Source of the DNA: Spongiibacteraceae bacterium
GTDB lineage: Bacteria; Pseudomonadota; Gammaproteobacteria; Pseudomonadales; Spongiibacteraceae
Length of the DNA stretch: 54,033 nt
Direction: 5' to 3'
Assembly (NCBI GenBank): GCA_002710725.1
Contig: PAKT01000079.1
Span: 1 to 54,033, forward strand
Made by a program: the position numbers and the translations under genes. The notes beneath the pieces are model-generated. The model was not told where the DNA came from and did not search any database. It saw only the letters and a list, made by a program, of their open reading frames with translations. Positions 29,412 through 38,147 of the stretch are shown here, in pieces. Within the stretch, counting starts at the first letter, position 1. Each line of letters begins with the position of its first letter.

Positions 29412-30158
29412 ATGGCGGGTCACAGCAAATGGGCCAATATCAAACACCGCAAAGCCGCTCAGGACGCCAAGCGGGGTAAGGTTTTTACCAAGATCATTCG
29501 TGAAATCGTGGTCGCCGCCAAACTGGGCGGCGGCGTGCCGGAAGACAACCCCCGGCTGCGCGCGGTCATGGACAAGGCGCTGGCCGCCAACATGAAAAAA
29601 GACACCATCGAAAAGGCAATTGCCCGCGGTACTGGCGATGGTGACGACAGCAACTACGAAGAAGTGACCTATGAGGGCTACGGCTCAGGGGGCGTTGCGG
29701 TGCTGGTTGAATGCATGACCGACAACCGCAACCGCACGGTGGCGGAAGTGCGCCACGCTTTCAGCAAGCGCGGTGGCAATCTGGGCACTGACGGTTCGGT
29801 TGCCTATCTGTTCAGCCGTGTGGGCCTGATCAGCTTTGAACCCGGCGCCGACGAAGACGCGCTGATGGAAGCGGCGCTGGAAGCCGGTGCCGATGATCTG
29901 GTCACCAATGACGATGGCTCCATCGACATTTATACGCCCTGGGAAGAATTCACCGCGGTAAAAAACGCCATCATCGAAGCGGGTTTTGAGCCTGCGAACG
30001 CCGAAGTGACCATGAAACCGGCCACAACCGTGGAGTTGGATCAAAGCGGTGCGGAAACCATTCTCGGCATGATCGATATGCTGGAAGATCTGGACGATGT
30101 GCAGAACGTTTATACCAACGCCGACATCCCTGACGCGGTGCTGGAAGCCCTTTCCTGA
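29412..30158 (+). CDS. yebC: YebC/PmpR family protein (transcription/translation regulator)
   Basis: 248-residue YebC family member. The start [18 protein letters not shown] is the family fingerprint, and three domains of normal length follow, with [23 protein letters not shown] in the middle. Family members bind DNA (PmpR) or relieve ribosome stalling. It is placed directly between aspS and ruvC, the standard gammaproteobacterial order. Confidence 0.95.
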   Translation: MAGHSKWANIKHRKAAQDAKRGKVFTKIIREIVVAAKLGGGVPEDNPRLRAVMDKALAANMKKDTIEKAIARGTGDGDDSNYEEVTYEGYGSGGVAVLVECMTDNRNRTVAEVRHAFSKRGGNLGTDGSVAYLFSRVGLISFEPGADEDALMEAALEAGADDLVTNDDGSIDIYTPWEEFTAVKNAIIEAGFEPANAEVTMKPATTVELDQSGAETILGMIDMLEDLDDVQNVYTNADIPDAVLEALS

Positions 30159-30191
30159 TACACTGCCCTGCATAGAATAACGAAGGCCGCT

Positions 30192-30229
30192 CGCCCGTCT
30201 CAACGGGCGGGTCTGGCCGCCGCAGGCGG
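30192..30229 (+). other. Two tandem hairpins ahead of ruvC
   Basis: Stem 1 is CGCCCGT/ACGGGCG (30192-30209) with a CTCA loop. Stem 2 is CCGCC/GGCGG (30217-30229) with a GCA loop, overlapping the likely ribosome site of ruvC. No T-run. It could tune ruvC translation or weaken read-through from yebC. Confidence 0.45.
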
Positions 30230-30234
30230 TGACA

Positions 30235-30762
30235 ATGCGCATCATTCTGGGGATAGACCCCGGCTCTGTAAAAACCGGTTTTGGCCTGATTGCCTGTCAG
30301 GGCAGCCAGCACACCTATATCAGCAGCGGTGTTATCCGCCTGCCGGTCGGTCCCTTGCCTGCCCGCCTGAAAGTCATTTTTGACTGTATTTCTGAAATTC
30401 TGGAAGAGCACAGCCCCACGGAAGTGGCGGTAGAAGAAGTGTTTATGGCGAAAAGTGCCGGCAGTGCACTCAAACTGGGGCAGGCGCGCGGGGCGGCGGT
30501 CACCGCCTGTGTCAGCCGCGGTCTGCCGGTGGCGGAATACACCGCACGGCAGATCAAACAGTCGGTGGTGGGCACCGGCGCCGCCAGTAAGGAGCAGGTA
30601 CAGCATATGGTGAAAACCCTGCTGTCGCTGCCGTCGGCGCCACAGGAAGATGCCGCCGATGCGCTCGCCGCGGCCCTGTGTCACGCCCACAGTCAGCAGA
30701 GCCTGAATAAACTGAATCAGCCGACCGTGCGCGGTCGGATGCGCAGGGGAAGATTGTCTTGA
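30235..30762 (+). CDS. ruvC: Holliday junction resolvase RuvC
   Basis: 175-residue RNase H-fold endonuclease that resolves Holliday junctions with RuvAB. Catalytic residues are visible: Asp8 in ILGIDPGS, Glu in [12 protein letters not shown], and the C-terminal acid pair in [15 protein letters not shown]. Start ATG at 30235; a GTG two codons upstream is in frame. The stop overlaps the ruvA start, so ruvC-ruvA are co-translated. Confidence 0.96.
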   Translation: MRIILGIDPGSVKTGFGLIACQGSQHTYISSGVIRLPVGPLPARLKVIFDCISEILEEHSPTEVAVEEVFMAKSAGSALKLGQARGAAVTACVSRGLPVAEYTARQIKQSVVGTGAASKEQVQHMVKTLLSLPSAPQEDAADALAAALCHAHSQQSLNKLNQPTVRGRMRRGRLS

Positions 30763-31358
30763 TCGGAAGAATTCGCGGCACCTTAATTGAAAAACGCGCG
30801 CCGGAAGTGCTGGTGGACTGCGCCGGAGTGGGTTACGAAGTACTGGTGCCGATGACCACGCTCTACCAGTTGCCGGAACTCGGCGCGGAAGTGATCCTGC
30901 TAACACATCACGTTGTGCGCGAGGATGCTCAGCAGTTATTCGGTTTTATCGACGCCCAGAGCCGCGCCCTGTTTCGCGATTTGATCAAGGTCAACGGTGT
31001 CGGCCCCAAACTGGCGCTCACGGTGCTTTCCGGCGTCGATGTCGGCGAGTTTGTTGCGCTCGTACTGGCCGGCGATGCCGCCTCACTGGTGAAACTGCCC
31101 GGTGTTGGCAAGAAAACTGCAGAGCGTTTAGTGATTGAAATGCGCGACAAGCTCAAGGATTACGAACCTGCGGCCGGTGCCAGATTGCCGAACGCAGCGC
31201 CGGTAAAAGTGGATGCTGCCAGCGAAGCCGAAGAAGCTCTTATCTCTCTCGGTTACAAACCGCAGGAAGCGGCGCGCGCGATAGCGGCCGTGGAAGGCGA
31301 AGGCTTGCCGGTAGAAGACTTAATCCGTCAGGCTTTGAAAGCTATGATAGGCAAATAG
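30759..31358 (+). CDS. ruvA: Holliday junction DNA helicase subunit RuvA
   Basis: 199-residue junction-recognition protein. It starts with TTG ([11 protein letters not shown]) behind AGGGGA and overlaps ruvC (TTGA). Domain I is an OB fold, domain II holds two helix-hairpin-helix motifs ([15 protein letters not shown] and [16 protein letters not shown]), and domain III ([19 protein letters not shown]) binds RuvB. Length is normal. Confidence 0.96.
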   Translation: MIGRIRGTLIEKRAPEVLVDCAGVGYEVLVPMTTLYQLPELGAEVILLTHHVVREDAQQLFGFIDAQSRALFRDLIKVNGVGPKLALTVLSGVDVGEFVALVLAGDAASLVKLPGVGKKTAERLVIEMRDKLKDYEPAAGARLPNAAPVKVDAASEAEEALISLGYKPQEAARAIAAVEGEGLPVEDLIRQALKAMIGK

Positions 31359-31360
31359 CC

Positions 31361-31395
31361 CCCTCTCCCTTGGGGAGAGGGCCGGGGTGAGGGGA
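31361..31395. repeat. REP-like palindromic repeat between ruvA and ruvB
   Basis: CCCTCTCCC-TTGG-GGAGAGGG followed by CCGGGGTGAGGGG, a widespread dispersed GC-rich palindrome of proteobacterial intergenic regions. It sits inside an operon, two bases after the ruvA stop, and may stabilise or attenuate the transcript. Confidence 0.7.
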
Positions 31396-31432
31396 ATCTC
31401 GCCCGCAGAGCACCACTAGTCCAGCGACGAAG

Positions 31433-32497
31433 ATGATAGAAACTGACCGACTGATAGCGCCAGAGCAAACCGATCCCCAGGAAGAAAGCCTGGATCGCGC
31501 GATACGCCCGAAGACGCTGGCCGACTACGTAGGTCAGGAAGCGGTGCGCGAGCAGATGGAAATCTTTGTCAGCGCCGCCCGCAAGCGCAGTGAACCCCTC
31601 GACCATACTCTGATCTTTGGCCCGCCCGGTCTGGGTAAAACCACGCTGGCGTCCATTCTCGCCAATGAAATGGGCGTTTCCCTGAAAACGACTTCGGGTC
31701 CGGTATTGGAAAGAGCCGGTGATCTCGCCGCGCTGATGACCAATCTGGAGCCGGGCGACGTGCTGTTTATCGATGAAATCCACCGCCTCAGCCCCCATGT
31801 GGAAGAAGTGCTTTATCCGGCGATGGAGGACTACCAACTCGATATCATGATTGGCGAAGGGCCGGGTGCGCGCTCCATCAAGCTGGATCTGCCGCCCTTT
31901 ACGCTGGTCGGTGCCACCACGCGGGCGGGTCTGTTGACTTCACCGCTGCGCGATCGTTTCGGTATTGTGCAGCGGCTGGAGTTCTATCAGGTCAAGGATC
32001 TGACCCATATCGTCAAACGCTCCGGCGGCATTCTCGGTATTGAGATTGACGACGAGGGCGCACTCGAAATTGCCCGCCGTGCCCGGGGCACGCCGCGTAT
32101 CGTCAACCGCCTGCTGCGACGGGTGCGCGATTACGCCGAAGTGAAAGGCGATGGTGTTATCGACAAGGGCATTGCCGATCGCGCGCTGGATATGCTGAAA
32201 GTGGATGCGCTTGGCTTTGACCGGCTCGACCGCCGCCTGCTGATGGCCATGATCGAGAAATTCGACGGCGGCCCGGTGGGCGTCGACTCACTGGCGGCGG
32301 CGATCAGCGAAGAGCGTGGCACCATCGAAGATGTGCTGGAGCCCTACCTGATCCAGCAGGGCTATATCGTGCGCACCCCCCGCGGGCGCATGGTCACCCG
32401 GAGTGCCTATCGCCACTTTGGCTTAAAGCTGCCTCTGGCTCAGGATCAGTTGCCCTTATCTGATGATGGGCCAGTATCGGATGAGGGCGGGGCTTAA
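31433..32497 (+). CDS. ruvB: Holliday junction branch-migration ATPase RuvB
   Basis: 354-residue AAA+ motor. Walker [10 protein letters not shown], Walker [11 protein letters not shown], sensor 1 [19 protein letters not shown] with its arginine finger, and a C-terminal winged-helix domain ([10 protein letters not shown]-like region [18 protein letters not shown]) are all present. Its TAA overlaps the ybgC ATG, linking the ruv genes to the tol-pal cluster. Confidence 0.97.
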   Translation: MIETDRLIAPEQTDPQEESLDRAIRPKTLADYVGQEAVREQMEIFVSAARKRSEPLDHTLIFGPPGLGKTTLASILANEMGVSLKTTSGPVLERAGDLAALMTNLEPGDVLFIDEIHRLSPHVEEVLYPAMEDYQLDIMIGEGPGARSIKLDLPPFTLVGATTRAGLLTSPLRDRFGIVQRLEFYQVKDLTHIVKRSGGILGIEIDDEGALEIARRARGTPRIVNRLLRRVRDYAEVKGDGVIDKGIADRALDMLKVDALGFDRLDRRLLMAMIEKFDGGPVGVDSLAAAISEERGTIEDVLEPYLIQQGYIVRTPRGRMVTRSAYRHFGLKLPLAQDQLPLSDDGPVSDEGGA

Positions 32498-32898
32498 TGC
32501 GTGAATATTCCCTGCCGCTGCGCGTCTATATTGAAGACACAGACGCCGGTGGCATCGTCTATTACGTCAATTACCTCAAGTTTATGGAACGGGCCCGCAC
32601 CGAGTGGATGCGGGCTGCGGGTTATGGCAAAACCGCCATCTTCAGTCACGACAGCATGTTTGTGGTGACTGAGACGGCAGTCAAATATCTGAAGCCGGCG
32701 ACACTCGACGATGAACTTGTGGTCACGGCGGCAGTCTCTTCTGTGCGGGGCGTGGGCATCACTTTTGAACAGAGTGTGAGACGTGGCTCTGATATTTTGT
32801 GTCAGGGCACTGTTCAGGTGGCCTGTGTTGACCGTCAGAGCTTGAAACCCCGCAGAATACCTGCTGATATGCGCGCGCAATTGCAAAACGGAGAATAA
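32497..32898 (+). CDS. ybgC: Tol-Pal-associated acyl-CoA thioesterase YbgC
   Basis: 133-residue hot-dog thioesterase. It has the catalytic aspartate motif IEDTDAGGIVYYVNYLKFMERARTEW. It is the first gene of the tol-pal operon in most gammaproteobacteria. The start overlaps the ruvB stop. Cytosolic; it probably acts on acyl-ACP/CoA linked to phospholipid synthesis. Confidence 0.94.
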   Translation: MREYSLPLRVYIEDTDAGGIVYYVNYLKFMERARTEWMRAAGYGKTAIFSHDSMFVVTETAVKYLKPATLDDELVVTAAVSSVRGVGITFEQSVRRGSDILCQGTVQVACVDRQSLKPRRIPADMRAQLQNGE

Positions 32899-32899
32899 G

Positions 32900-33583
32900 G
32901 TGAACCACGAACTCACAATAATGGATCTGATTCTGAATGCCAGCCTGTTTGTACAGTGCATCATGGGCATTCTGGTACTGGCCTCGGTGGTGTCCTGGTT
33001 TGTCATCATCCAGCGCTGGTCGTACTTCAGTGCCGCCCAGCGCGCCTACCGTTTGTTTGAGCAGCAGTTCTGGTCGGGCATTGATCTGGGCGACCTCTAT
33101 CAGGAGGGCAGTACCAAGGCGGAAAAGGGTTATCGCGCCATTGGTACCGAAAGTATCTTCCGCTCCGGTTTTAAAGAGTTCAATCGTCTGCGCCGCAAGA
33201 ACGCCAGCCCCGAAGTGATTATGGATGCCGCCGAGCGCGCCATGCGGGTTGCAATGTCCCGGGAAGACGACAGCCTGGAAAAGAATCTGCCCTTTCTGGC
33301 AACCGTGGGCTCAACCAGCCCCTATGTCGGCCTGTTAGGCACGGTGTGGGGCATTATGGGTTCCTTTCAGGGACTGGCCACCATGCATCAGGCGACGCTG
33401 GCGGTGGTAGCGCCGGGTATATCTGAAGCCCTGGTAGCCACCGCGATGGGGCTGTTTGCTGCGATTCCCGCGGTCGTTGCCTTTAACCGCTTCTCGGCCA
33501 CCGCCGATTCTCTGGAAAACAAATACCAGACCTTTGCCGAGGAATTTTCCAGCCTGCTGTACCGTCAGGTACACAGCCGCTAA
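32900..33583 (+). CDS. tolQ: Tol-Pal system proton-channel subunit TolQ
   Basis: 227-residue inner-membrane protein with three helices. After TM1 (LFVQCIMGILVLASVVSWFVIIQRW) there is a large cytosolic loop with ALERAM-type region AAERAMRVAMSREDDSLEKNL. TM2-3 contain TSPYVGLLGTVWGIMGSFQGLA and GISEALVATAMGLFAAIPAVVAFN. These are MotA/ExbB fingerprints. GTG start with GGAG upstream; an internal ATG seven codons in is an alternative. Confidence 0.96.
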   Translation: MNHELTIMDLILNASLFVQCIMGILVLASVVSWFVIIQRWSYFSAAQRAYRLFEQQFWSGIDLGDLYQEGSTKAEKGYRAIGTESIFRSGFKEFNRLRRKNASPEVIMDAAERAMRVAMSREDDSLEKNLPFLATVGSTSPYVGLLGTVWGIMGSFQGLATMHQATLAVVAPGISEALVATAMGLFAAIPAVVAFNRFSATADSLENKYQTFAEEFSSLLYRQVHSR

Positions 33584-33592
33584 GGGGGCGCC

Positions 33593-34012
33593 ATGAAAGC
33601 TGCGCGCAAGAAACGCAAGCCGATGGCGGAGATGAACGTCGTTCCCTATATCGACGTCATGCTGGTTCTGCTGATCGTGTTTATGGTGACTGCACCACTG
33701 TTGATGCAGGGCGTGCAGGTCGAACTGCCCAAAGCGCCCGCTGAACCAATGGGTGAGCAGAACGACGAGCCGCTGATTGTCTCGGTGAAGGCCGACGGTA
33801 GCCTCTATATCAATATGGGCGACGCCGAGAAGGCCCGCCCGCTCGATGATATTACCGAGCGGGTGCGCAAGGTCATGAAGCAGAAACCCGAAACCAAGGT
33901 GCTGGTGTGGGGCGATGAAGCCGTGCGTTATGGTGAAGTGGTCACCCTGATGGCCGCCCTGCAGAGCGCCGGCGCACCGTCCGTCGGTCTGGTGACGGAG
34001 AACCCTCGCTAG
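33593..34012 (+). CDS. tolR: Tol-Pal system subunit TolR
   Basis: 139-residue ExbD/TolR protein. The single membrane helix carries the proton-conducting aspartate: MNVVPYIDVMLVLLIVFMVTAP. A periplasmic domain with the peptidoglycan-linked ALQSAGAPSVGLVTE end follows. It works with TolQ as the energised motor of outer-membrane constriction. Good ribosome site (GGGGG) before the ATG. Confidence 0.96.
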   Translation: MKAARKKRKPMAEMNVVPYIDVMLVLLIVFMVTAPLLMQGVQVELPKAPAEPMGEQNDEPLIVSVKADGSLYINMGDAEKARPLDDITERVRKVMKQKPETKVLVWGDEAVRYGEVVTLMAALQSAGAPSVGLVTENPR

Positions 34013-34015
34013 CCT

Positions 34016-34738
34016 ATGTGGCGCTCATTTGTTAAACCGCTCCTGCTAACCTTGCTGATGCATGGTCTCGGCATTGCGCTGCTTATATATGGTCTACCGG
34101 ATGCCCAGGATAAGTTGTTGGTGCGGCCGATGCCCAAGTTCGTCAATGCCGAGCTGGTGGTTCTGGAAAAGCCGAAACCCAAGCCAGCGCCCAAGCCAAA
34201 GCCTCAACCTAAGCCAGAGCCAGCACCTAAACCCGAACCGAAGCCCGAGCCCAAAAAACCGGAACCCAAGCCTGAGCCGAAACCTGCGCCCAAGCCCAAG
34301 GTCGATGAGGCTAAGCAAAAGGCGGAACGGGAAAGGGCTGAGCGAGAGCGTCAGGAAGCGTTGAAAGCGCAGCAGCGTCGGGAACTGGAAAGTGCGCTGT
34401 CGGAAGATGAAGAGCTGTTTCAGGAACAGGAAGATGTTCAGGCTGCGACAACCTATTCCCAGAAAATTCGCCGGGCGGTCAGCCTGGCCTGGAGTCGGCC
34501 CCCGAGTGCCCGCAACGGCATGGTGGTTAAGTTGCGCATCCGCCTGATTCCGACAGGCGAACTGGTGGATGTGCAGGTTATCGACAGCAGCGGCGATTCG
34601 GCTTTTGACCGCTCGGCGGTGCGCGCCGTTCAGAAAGTGGGCGGTTTCCCAGAATTGAAAGAACTGGAATACCGGGTGTTTAAAGAGTATTTCGAGTCAT
34701 TTGTATTTGAGTTCCGACCGGAGGATTTGCGGCGATGA
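34016..34738 (+). CDS. tolA: TolA, inner-membrane to outer-membrane linker (short form)
   Basis: 240 residues: an N-terminal membrane helix, then a proline/lysine/glutamate-rich segment (about 48-98, KPKPEP-type repeats). A short helical stretch (KAERERAERERQEALKAQQRRELE) and a TolA C-terminal domain (YSQKIRRAVSLAWSRP; VQVIDSSGDSAFDRSAVRAV) follow. E. coli TolA is 421 residues with a long alpha-helical domain II; here much of that is replaced by a polyproline-like linker. Its stop overlaps tolB. Confidence 0.93.
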   Translation: MWRSFVKPLLLTLLMHGLGIALLIYGLPDAQDKLLVRPMPKFVNAELVVLEKPKPKPAPKPKPQPKPEPAPKPEPKPEPKKPEPKPEPKPAPKPKVDEAKQKAERERAERERQEALKAQQRRELESALSEDEELFQEQEDVQAATTYSQKIRRAVSLAWSRPPSARNGMVVKLRIRLIPTGELVDVQVIDSSGDSAFDRSAVRAVQKVGGFPELKELEYRVFKEYFESFVFEFRPEDLRR

Positions 34739-36030
34739 GAAAGATAGTGGCCAGCCTGCTGCTGTGTGGCGGCATGTTAGTGAGCGCCCTGGTGCAGGCG
34801 GAGTTGACCATTGAAATTACTCGAGGCAGCGACCGGCCGGTATCGATAGCCATCGTGCCCTTCGGCTGGGAGGCAGGCACTGCCCCGCCCGACAGCATCG
34901 CGTCCATTGTCGGTTCGGATCTGCATCGCACTGGTCAGTTTGAGCCCATGAGTCCGGCTGACATGCTGAGTCAGCCCAAGTCGGAAAGTGAAGTCTTCTA
35001 CCGTGACTGGCGCTCAATCGGTGTCGATTACCTGGTTATCGGTAAAACCCGGGCCCTGCCGGAAGGGGGCTATGCCGCCGAGTACAGCCTGTTCGACGTC
35101 AACCTGCAGCGCAAGATGCTGTCCGGAGAGCAGCGCGGTGGGCGAGCCAACATCCGGGATATGGCTCACGGCATCAGCAATCAGATATATGAAAAAATAA
35201 CAAATATTAAAGGCGCTTTTGCGACCAAGCTCCTGTATGTTTCCGCGCGCAGACTGGAGGGTGGGAATCAGATTTTCCGGTTGGTGATGAGTGATATTGA
35301 CGGCGCCCGCGAGCAGGTGCTGCTTGAGCAGAGTGAGCCAATCCTCGCACCAACCTGGGCACCCAACGGCAGAGTCATTGCCTATGTGTCCTTTGAAACC
35401 ACCCGTCCAGCAATCTATTTGCACAACCTGGATACCGCGCAGCGTGTTCAGTTAACGAATTTCTCCGGGATCAACGGTGGCCCGGTCTGGTCGCCCGACG
35501 GCAAGTCGATGGCCATGGTGCTGTCCAAGGACGGCAACCCGGAGATTTACGTGATGGACGTGGCGACGCGAGCCTTGCGGCGAGTAACCAATCACTTCGC
35601 GATTGATACCGAGCCTGACTGGATTGACAACAACTCGCTGATCTTTACCTCGGATCGGGGTGGCAAGCCGCAAATCTACCGCGTCGATTTGCGTTCCGAG
35701 CGCGTGCAGCGCCTGACCTTTGAGGGCGACTACAATGCGCGCGGTCGGGTGCTGGAAGGCGGCGAAGGCATTGTTATGGTGCACCGTGTGAATGGGCAGT
35801 TTCACATTGCACTGCAGGATTTAAAGCGCAACCGGGTATCCATCCTCACCGAAACCACGCTGGATGAATCCCCGAGTATGGCGCCCAACAATACGATTTT
35901 GCTCTATGCGACAAAGCATGAAGGCAGAGGCGTATTGGCAGCAGTATCCGTTGATGGCAGCGTGCACTATCGCTTGCCGTCAGATTATGGTGATGTCAGA
36001 GAACCGTCCTGGTCGCCATTTTTAAAGTAA
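34735..36030 (+). CDS. tolB: Tol-Pal periplasmic beta-propeller protein TolB
   Basis: 431-residue periplasmic protein with a signal peptide (cleavage near VQAEL). The N-terminal domain (about 25-165) is followed by a six-bladed propeller with TolB repeats such as ILAPTWAPNGRVIAYVSFE, NGGPVWSPDGKSMAMVLS and DTEPDWIDNNSLIFTSDRGG. It bridges Pal and TolA. The ATG overlaps tolA by ATGA. Length is normal (430 in E. coli). Confidence 0.97.
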   Translation: MRKIVASLLLCGGMLVSALVQAELTIEITRGSDRPVSIAIVPFGWEAGTAPPDSIASIVGSDLHRTGQFEPMSPADMLSQPKSESEVFYRDWRSIGVDYLVIGKTRALPEGGYAAEYSLFDVNLQRKMLSGEQRGGRANIRDMAHGISNQIYEKITNIKGAFATKLLYVSARRLEGGNQIFRLVMSDIDGAREQVLLEQSEPILAPTWAPNGRVIAYVSFETTRPAIYLHNLDTAQRVQLTNFSGINGGPVWSPDGKSMAMVLSKDGNPEIYVMDVATRALRRVTNHFAIDTEPDWIDNNSLIFTSDRGGKPQIYRVDLRSERVQRLTFEGDYNARGRVLEGGEGIVMVHRVNGQFHIALQDLKRNRVSILTETTLDESPSMAPNNTILLYATKHEGRGVLAAVSVDGSVHYRLPSDYGDVREPSWSPFLK

Positions 36031-36055
36031 TTGTTGGCTACTTCACGAGTTTTCG

Positions 36056-36110
36056 TTGACAGTAGTCGCAAAGCGTCACATTCTTTTGAACCTGCTGAAT
36101 GTGGTATTGT
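36056..36110 (+). promoter_or_regulatory. Possible internal promoter between tolB and pal
   Basis: The 118-base tolB-pal gap contains TTGACA at 36056-36061 and, further on, TTGAAC (36086-36091) and a TATTGT run (36105-36110). No single pairing is ideal, but internal pal promoters are known in other gammaproteobacteria. Confidence 0.3.
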
Positions 36111-36148
36111 CTAGCCAGAGACACTTATTGGAGAAATAGAGGAAGTCC

Positions 36149-36655
36149 ATGGAAATCAAAAAATTACAGATGTTGGGTGTGGTGTTTGCGGCGATGATGC
36201 TGGCGGCCTGTTCAAGTACTGACGTAGAAGAAGGCGGTGAAGTAGACAGCGGCCAGTCTCTGTCAGGCTTTGATGGGTCTGTTTCGGGCAATCAAGGTGC
36301 TGCGCAGCCTCAGGAGCCGGCCGAGCCTGCGGTTCAGCTTGAAAGCGTTTTCTACTTCGAATTCGACTCTTCAACGCTGACTGCCGATGCGCGTGACGAC
36401 CTGGATGCGCAAATCGCGCGCCTGAAAGACACCGTTGGTACTATCCGCCTGGAAGGGCATGCCGATGAGCGCGGTACTCGTGAGTACAACATTGCACTGG
36501 GTGAGCGTCGTGCCCAGGCTGTTGCGGACTACATGGTACTGAATGGCATTTCCCGCTACCGCATCGAAACCGTTAGCTACGGTGAAGAGCGTCCGGTGGC
36601 CTTCGGTCAGGGCGAGTCTGCCTGGTCTCAAAACCGTCGCGTCGAGCTGAAGTAA
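36149..36655 (+). CDS. pal: Peptidoglycan-associated lipoprotein Pal
   Basis: 168-residue outer-membrane lipoprotein with lipobox MMLAACSS (Cys at about 22). An acidic, proline-rich linker and an OmpA-like peptidoglycan-binding domain follow: FYFEFDSSTLTADARDDLDAQ, LEGHADERGTREYNIALGERRAQAV, then SYGEERPVAFGQGESAWSQN. AGAGGAAG precedes the ATG. It is the outer-membrane anchor of the Tol-Pal machine. Confidence 0.97.
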   Translation: MEIKKLQMLGVVFAAMMLAACSSTDVEEGGEVDSGQSLSGFDGSVSGNQGAAQPQEPAEPAVQLESVFYFEFDSSTLTADARDDLDAQIARLKDTVGTIRLEGHADERGTREYNIALGERRAQAVADYMVLNGISRYRIETVSYGEERPVAFGQGESAWSQNRRVELK

Positions 36656-36677
36656 TTCAGCCAGACATAGCGGTACA

Positions 36678-37430
36678 ATGAAGACACTGAAATACCTGAT
36701 GCCGGCAGCAGCAATGCTGTCGGCACAGTTGTGGGCGCAAGCCCCGATCTATGATGCCTCTCAACCTCCTGCCCGTAACAAGCCCGCGCAAGCCGCAGGT
36801 GAAATCCCGACCGAACAATCCCTGCAGATGGAAATCTACAGCCAGTTGAAAACCCTTCAACGGGAGCTGATGGAATTGCGCGGTATCGTGGAAGAGCAGG
36901 GGCACGAGCTTCGAACCCTCAAACAGCAGAGTCTTGATCGCTACATCGAACTGGATCGTCGAATCGGCTCCGGGGGTAGCAGTGCTTCCTCCAAGGCAGA
37001 TACCGACTCCAGTAGGGTCAGCGGCTCAACGGGTGCTGTGCCGGCCGAGGAAATCGATGCCTACCGAGAAGCCTACGAGCTGGTTAAAGCCAAGCAGTTT
37101 GAACAGGCCATCAGTGGGTTTGAGGATTTTCTGCGCCGCTTCCCCCAGGGTGAATACGCTCCCAATGCGATTTACTGGACGGGTGAGCTGCAGCTGGTCA
37201 AATCCCCGCGCGACCTCAAGGCCGCAGAAGCCGCTTTTTCTGCGCTGTTGAAGCAATATCCGGATCACAGCAAGGTGCCCGATGCCATGTACAAGCTCGG
37301 CAAAGTGCATTTTCTGTCGGGTAATCAGGCGGCATCCAGGAAAATCCTTAATGAGCTGATAGCCGAGCACGGCAACAGCGGTCGCTCTGCGATCAAGTTT
37401 GCCCGGCAATTCCTGCAGGATAATTTCTGA
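36678..37430 (+). CDS. cpoB: Cell division coordinator CpoB (YbgF)
   Basis: 250-residue periplasmic protein with a signal peptide (SAQLWAQ). An N-terminal trimeric coiled coil follows (LQMEIYSQLKTLQRELMELR). The C-terminal part has about three TPR-like repeats (AYREAYELVKAKQFEQAISGFEDFLRRFP; YAPNAIYWTGELQLV; VPDAMYKLGKVHFLSGNQ). It links Tol energy to PBP1B during septation in E. coli. Last gene of the tol-pal operon. Confidence 0.95.
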   Translation: MKTLKYLMPAAAMLSAQLWAQAPIYDASQPPARNKPAQAAGEIPTEQSLQMEIYSQLKTLQRELMELRGIVEEQGHELRTLKQQSLDRYIELDRRIGSGGSSASSKADTDSSRVSGSTGAVPAEEIDAYREAYELVKAKQFEQAISGFEDFLRRFPQGEYAPNAIYWTGELQLVKSPRDLKAAEAAFSALLKQYPDHSKVPDAMYKLGKVHFLSGNQAASRKILNELIAEHGNSGRSAIKFARQFLQDNF

Positions 37431-37463
37431 CGATCGGGTATCATTGCCTTCCCCGGACTTCCT

Positions 37464-37487
37464 ATCCCGGCTGATGCCGGGATTTTT
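37464..37487 (+). terminator. Terminator of the tol-pal operon
   Basis: ATCCCGGC, loop TGAT, GCCGGGAT, then a run of Ts. It ends just before the queE start, so queE must use a promoter overlapping this hairpin or depend on read-through. Confidence 0.8.
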
Positions 37488-37493
37488 GTATTT

Positions 37494-38144
37494 ATGACCG
37501 ACACCAGTCTGCGTATCACCGAAATTTTCTATTCCCTTCAGGGGGAAGCCCTGACTGTGGGCCTGCCCACCGTATTTGTGCGACTGACCGGCTGCCCGCT
37601 GCGCTGTCAGTACTGCGACACGGAATATGCTTTCCACGGCGGTGAGCGACTCACTCAGGCCCAGGTATTGGAGCAGGTGGCCGCTTTCTCGCCGCGCTAT
37701 ATCTGCGTAACCGGGGGCGAGCCCTTGGCCCAGCCCTCATGTATCCCTTTGCTCAGCGCGCTGTGTGATGCGGGCTACCAGGTCTCGCTGGAAACCAGCG
37801 GGGCGATGCCGATCGACAAAGTCGATGCGCGGGTCTCGCGGGTGCTGGATCTGAAAACGCCGGACTCGGCGGAAAGTAGTCGCAACCTGTGGGACAACAT
37901 TCCGCTTTTGACCAAACATGATCAGGTGAAATTCGTGATCTGTTCGCGCCGCGACTACGACTGGGCGCGACTGCAGCTAGACCAGTACCGTCTGAACGAG
38001 CGGGCCGGGGAAGTCCTGTTTTCACCGAGCTTTGGTCAGCAGAATGCCACCGAACTGGCGGACTGGATCGTGCAGGACAATCTGCCGGTGCGCTTTCAGC
38101 TGCAACTCCACAAACTTCTCTGGAATGATGAACCCGGGCACTGA
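37494..38144 (+). CDS. queE: 7-carboxy-7-deazaguanine synthase QueE
   Basis: 216-residue radical SAM enzyme of the queuosine/preQ0 pathway. The iron-sulfur motif is CPLRCQYC (Cys34, Cys38, Cys41) after IFYSLQGEALTVGLPTVFVR, and SAM contacts lie in YICVTGGEPLAQP. It makes 7-carboxy-7-deazaguanine from the QueD product. It is paired with queC three bases downstream. The ATG starts right after the tol-pal terminator and has a poor ribosome site. Confidence 0.95.
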   Translation: MTDTSLRITEIFYSLQGEALTVGLPTVFVRLTGCPLRCQYCDTEYAFHGGERLTQAQVLEQVAAFSPRYICVTGGEPLAQPSCIPLLSALCDAGYQVSLETSGAMPIDKVDARVSRVLDLKTPDSAESSRNLWDNIPLLTKHDQVKFVICSRRDYDWARLQLDQYRLNERAGEVLFSPSFGQQNATELADWIVQDNLPVRFQLQLHKLLWNDEPGH

Positions 38145-38147
38145 GGC

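Noticed and set aside
34164-34305. Long repetitive KPKPEP-coding stretch as a possible tandem repeat locus
   Set aside because: It is the low-complexity linker of tolA, in frame with intact domains on both sides.
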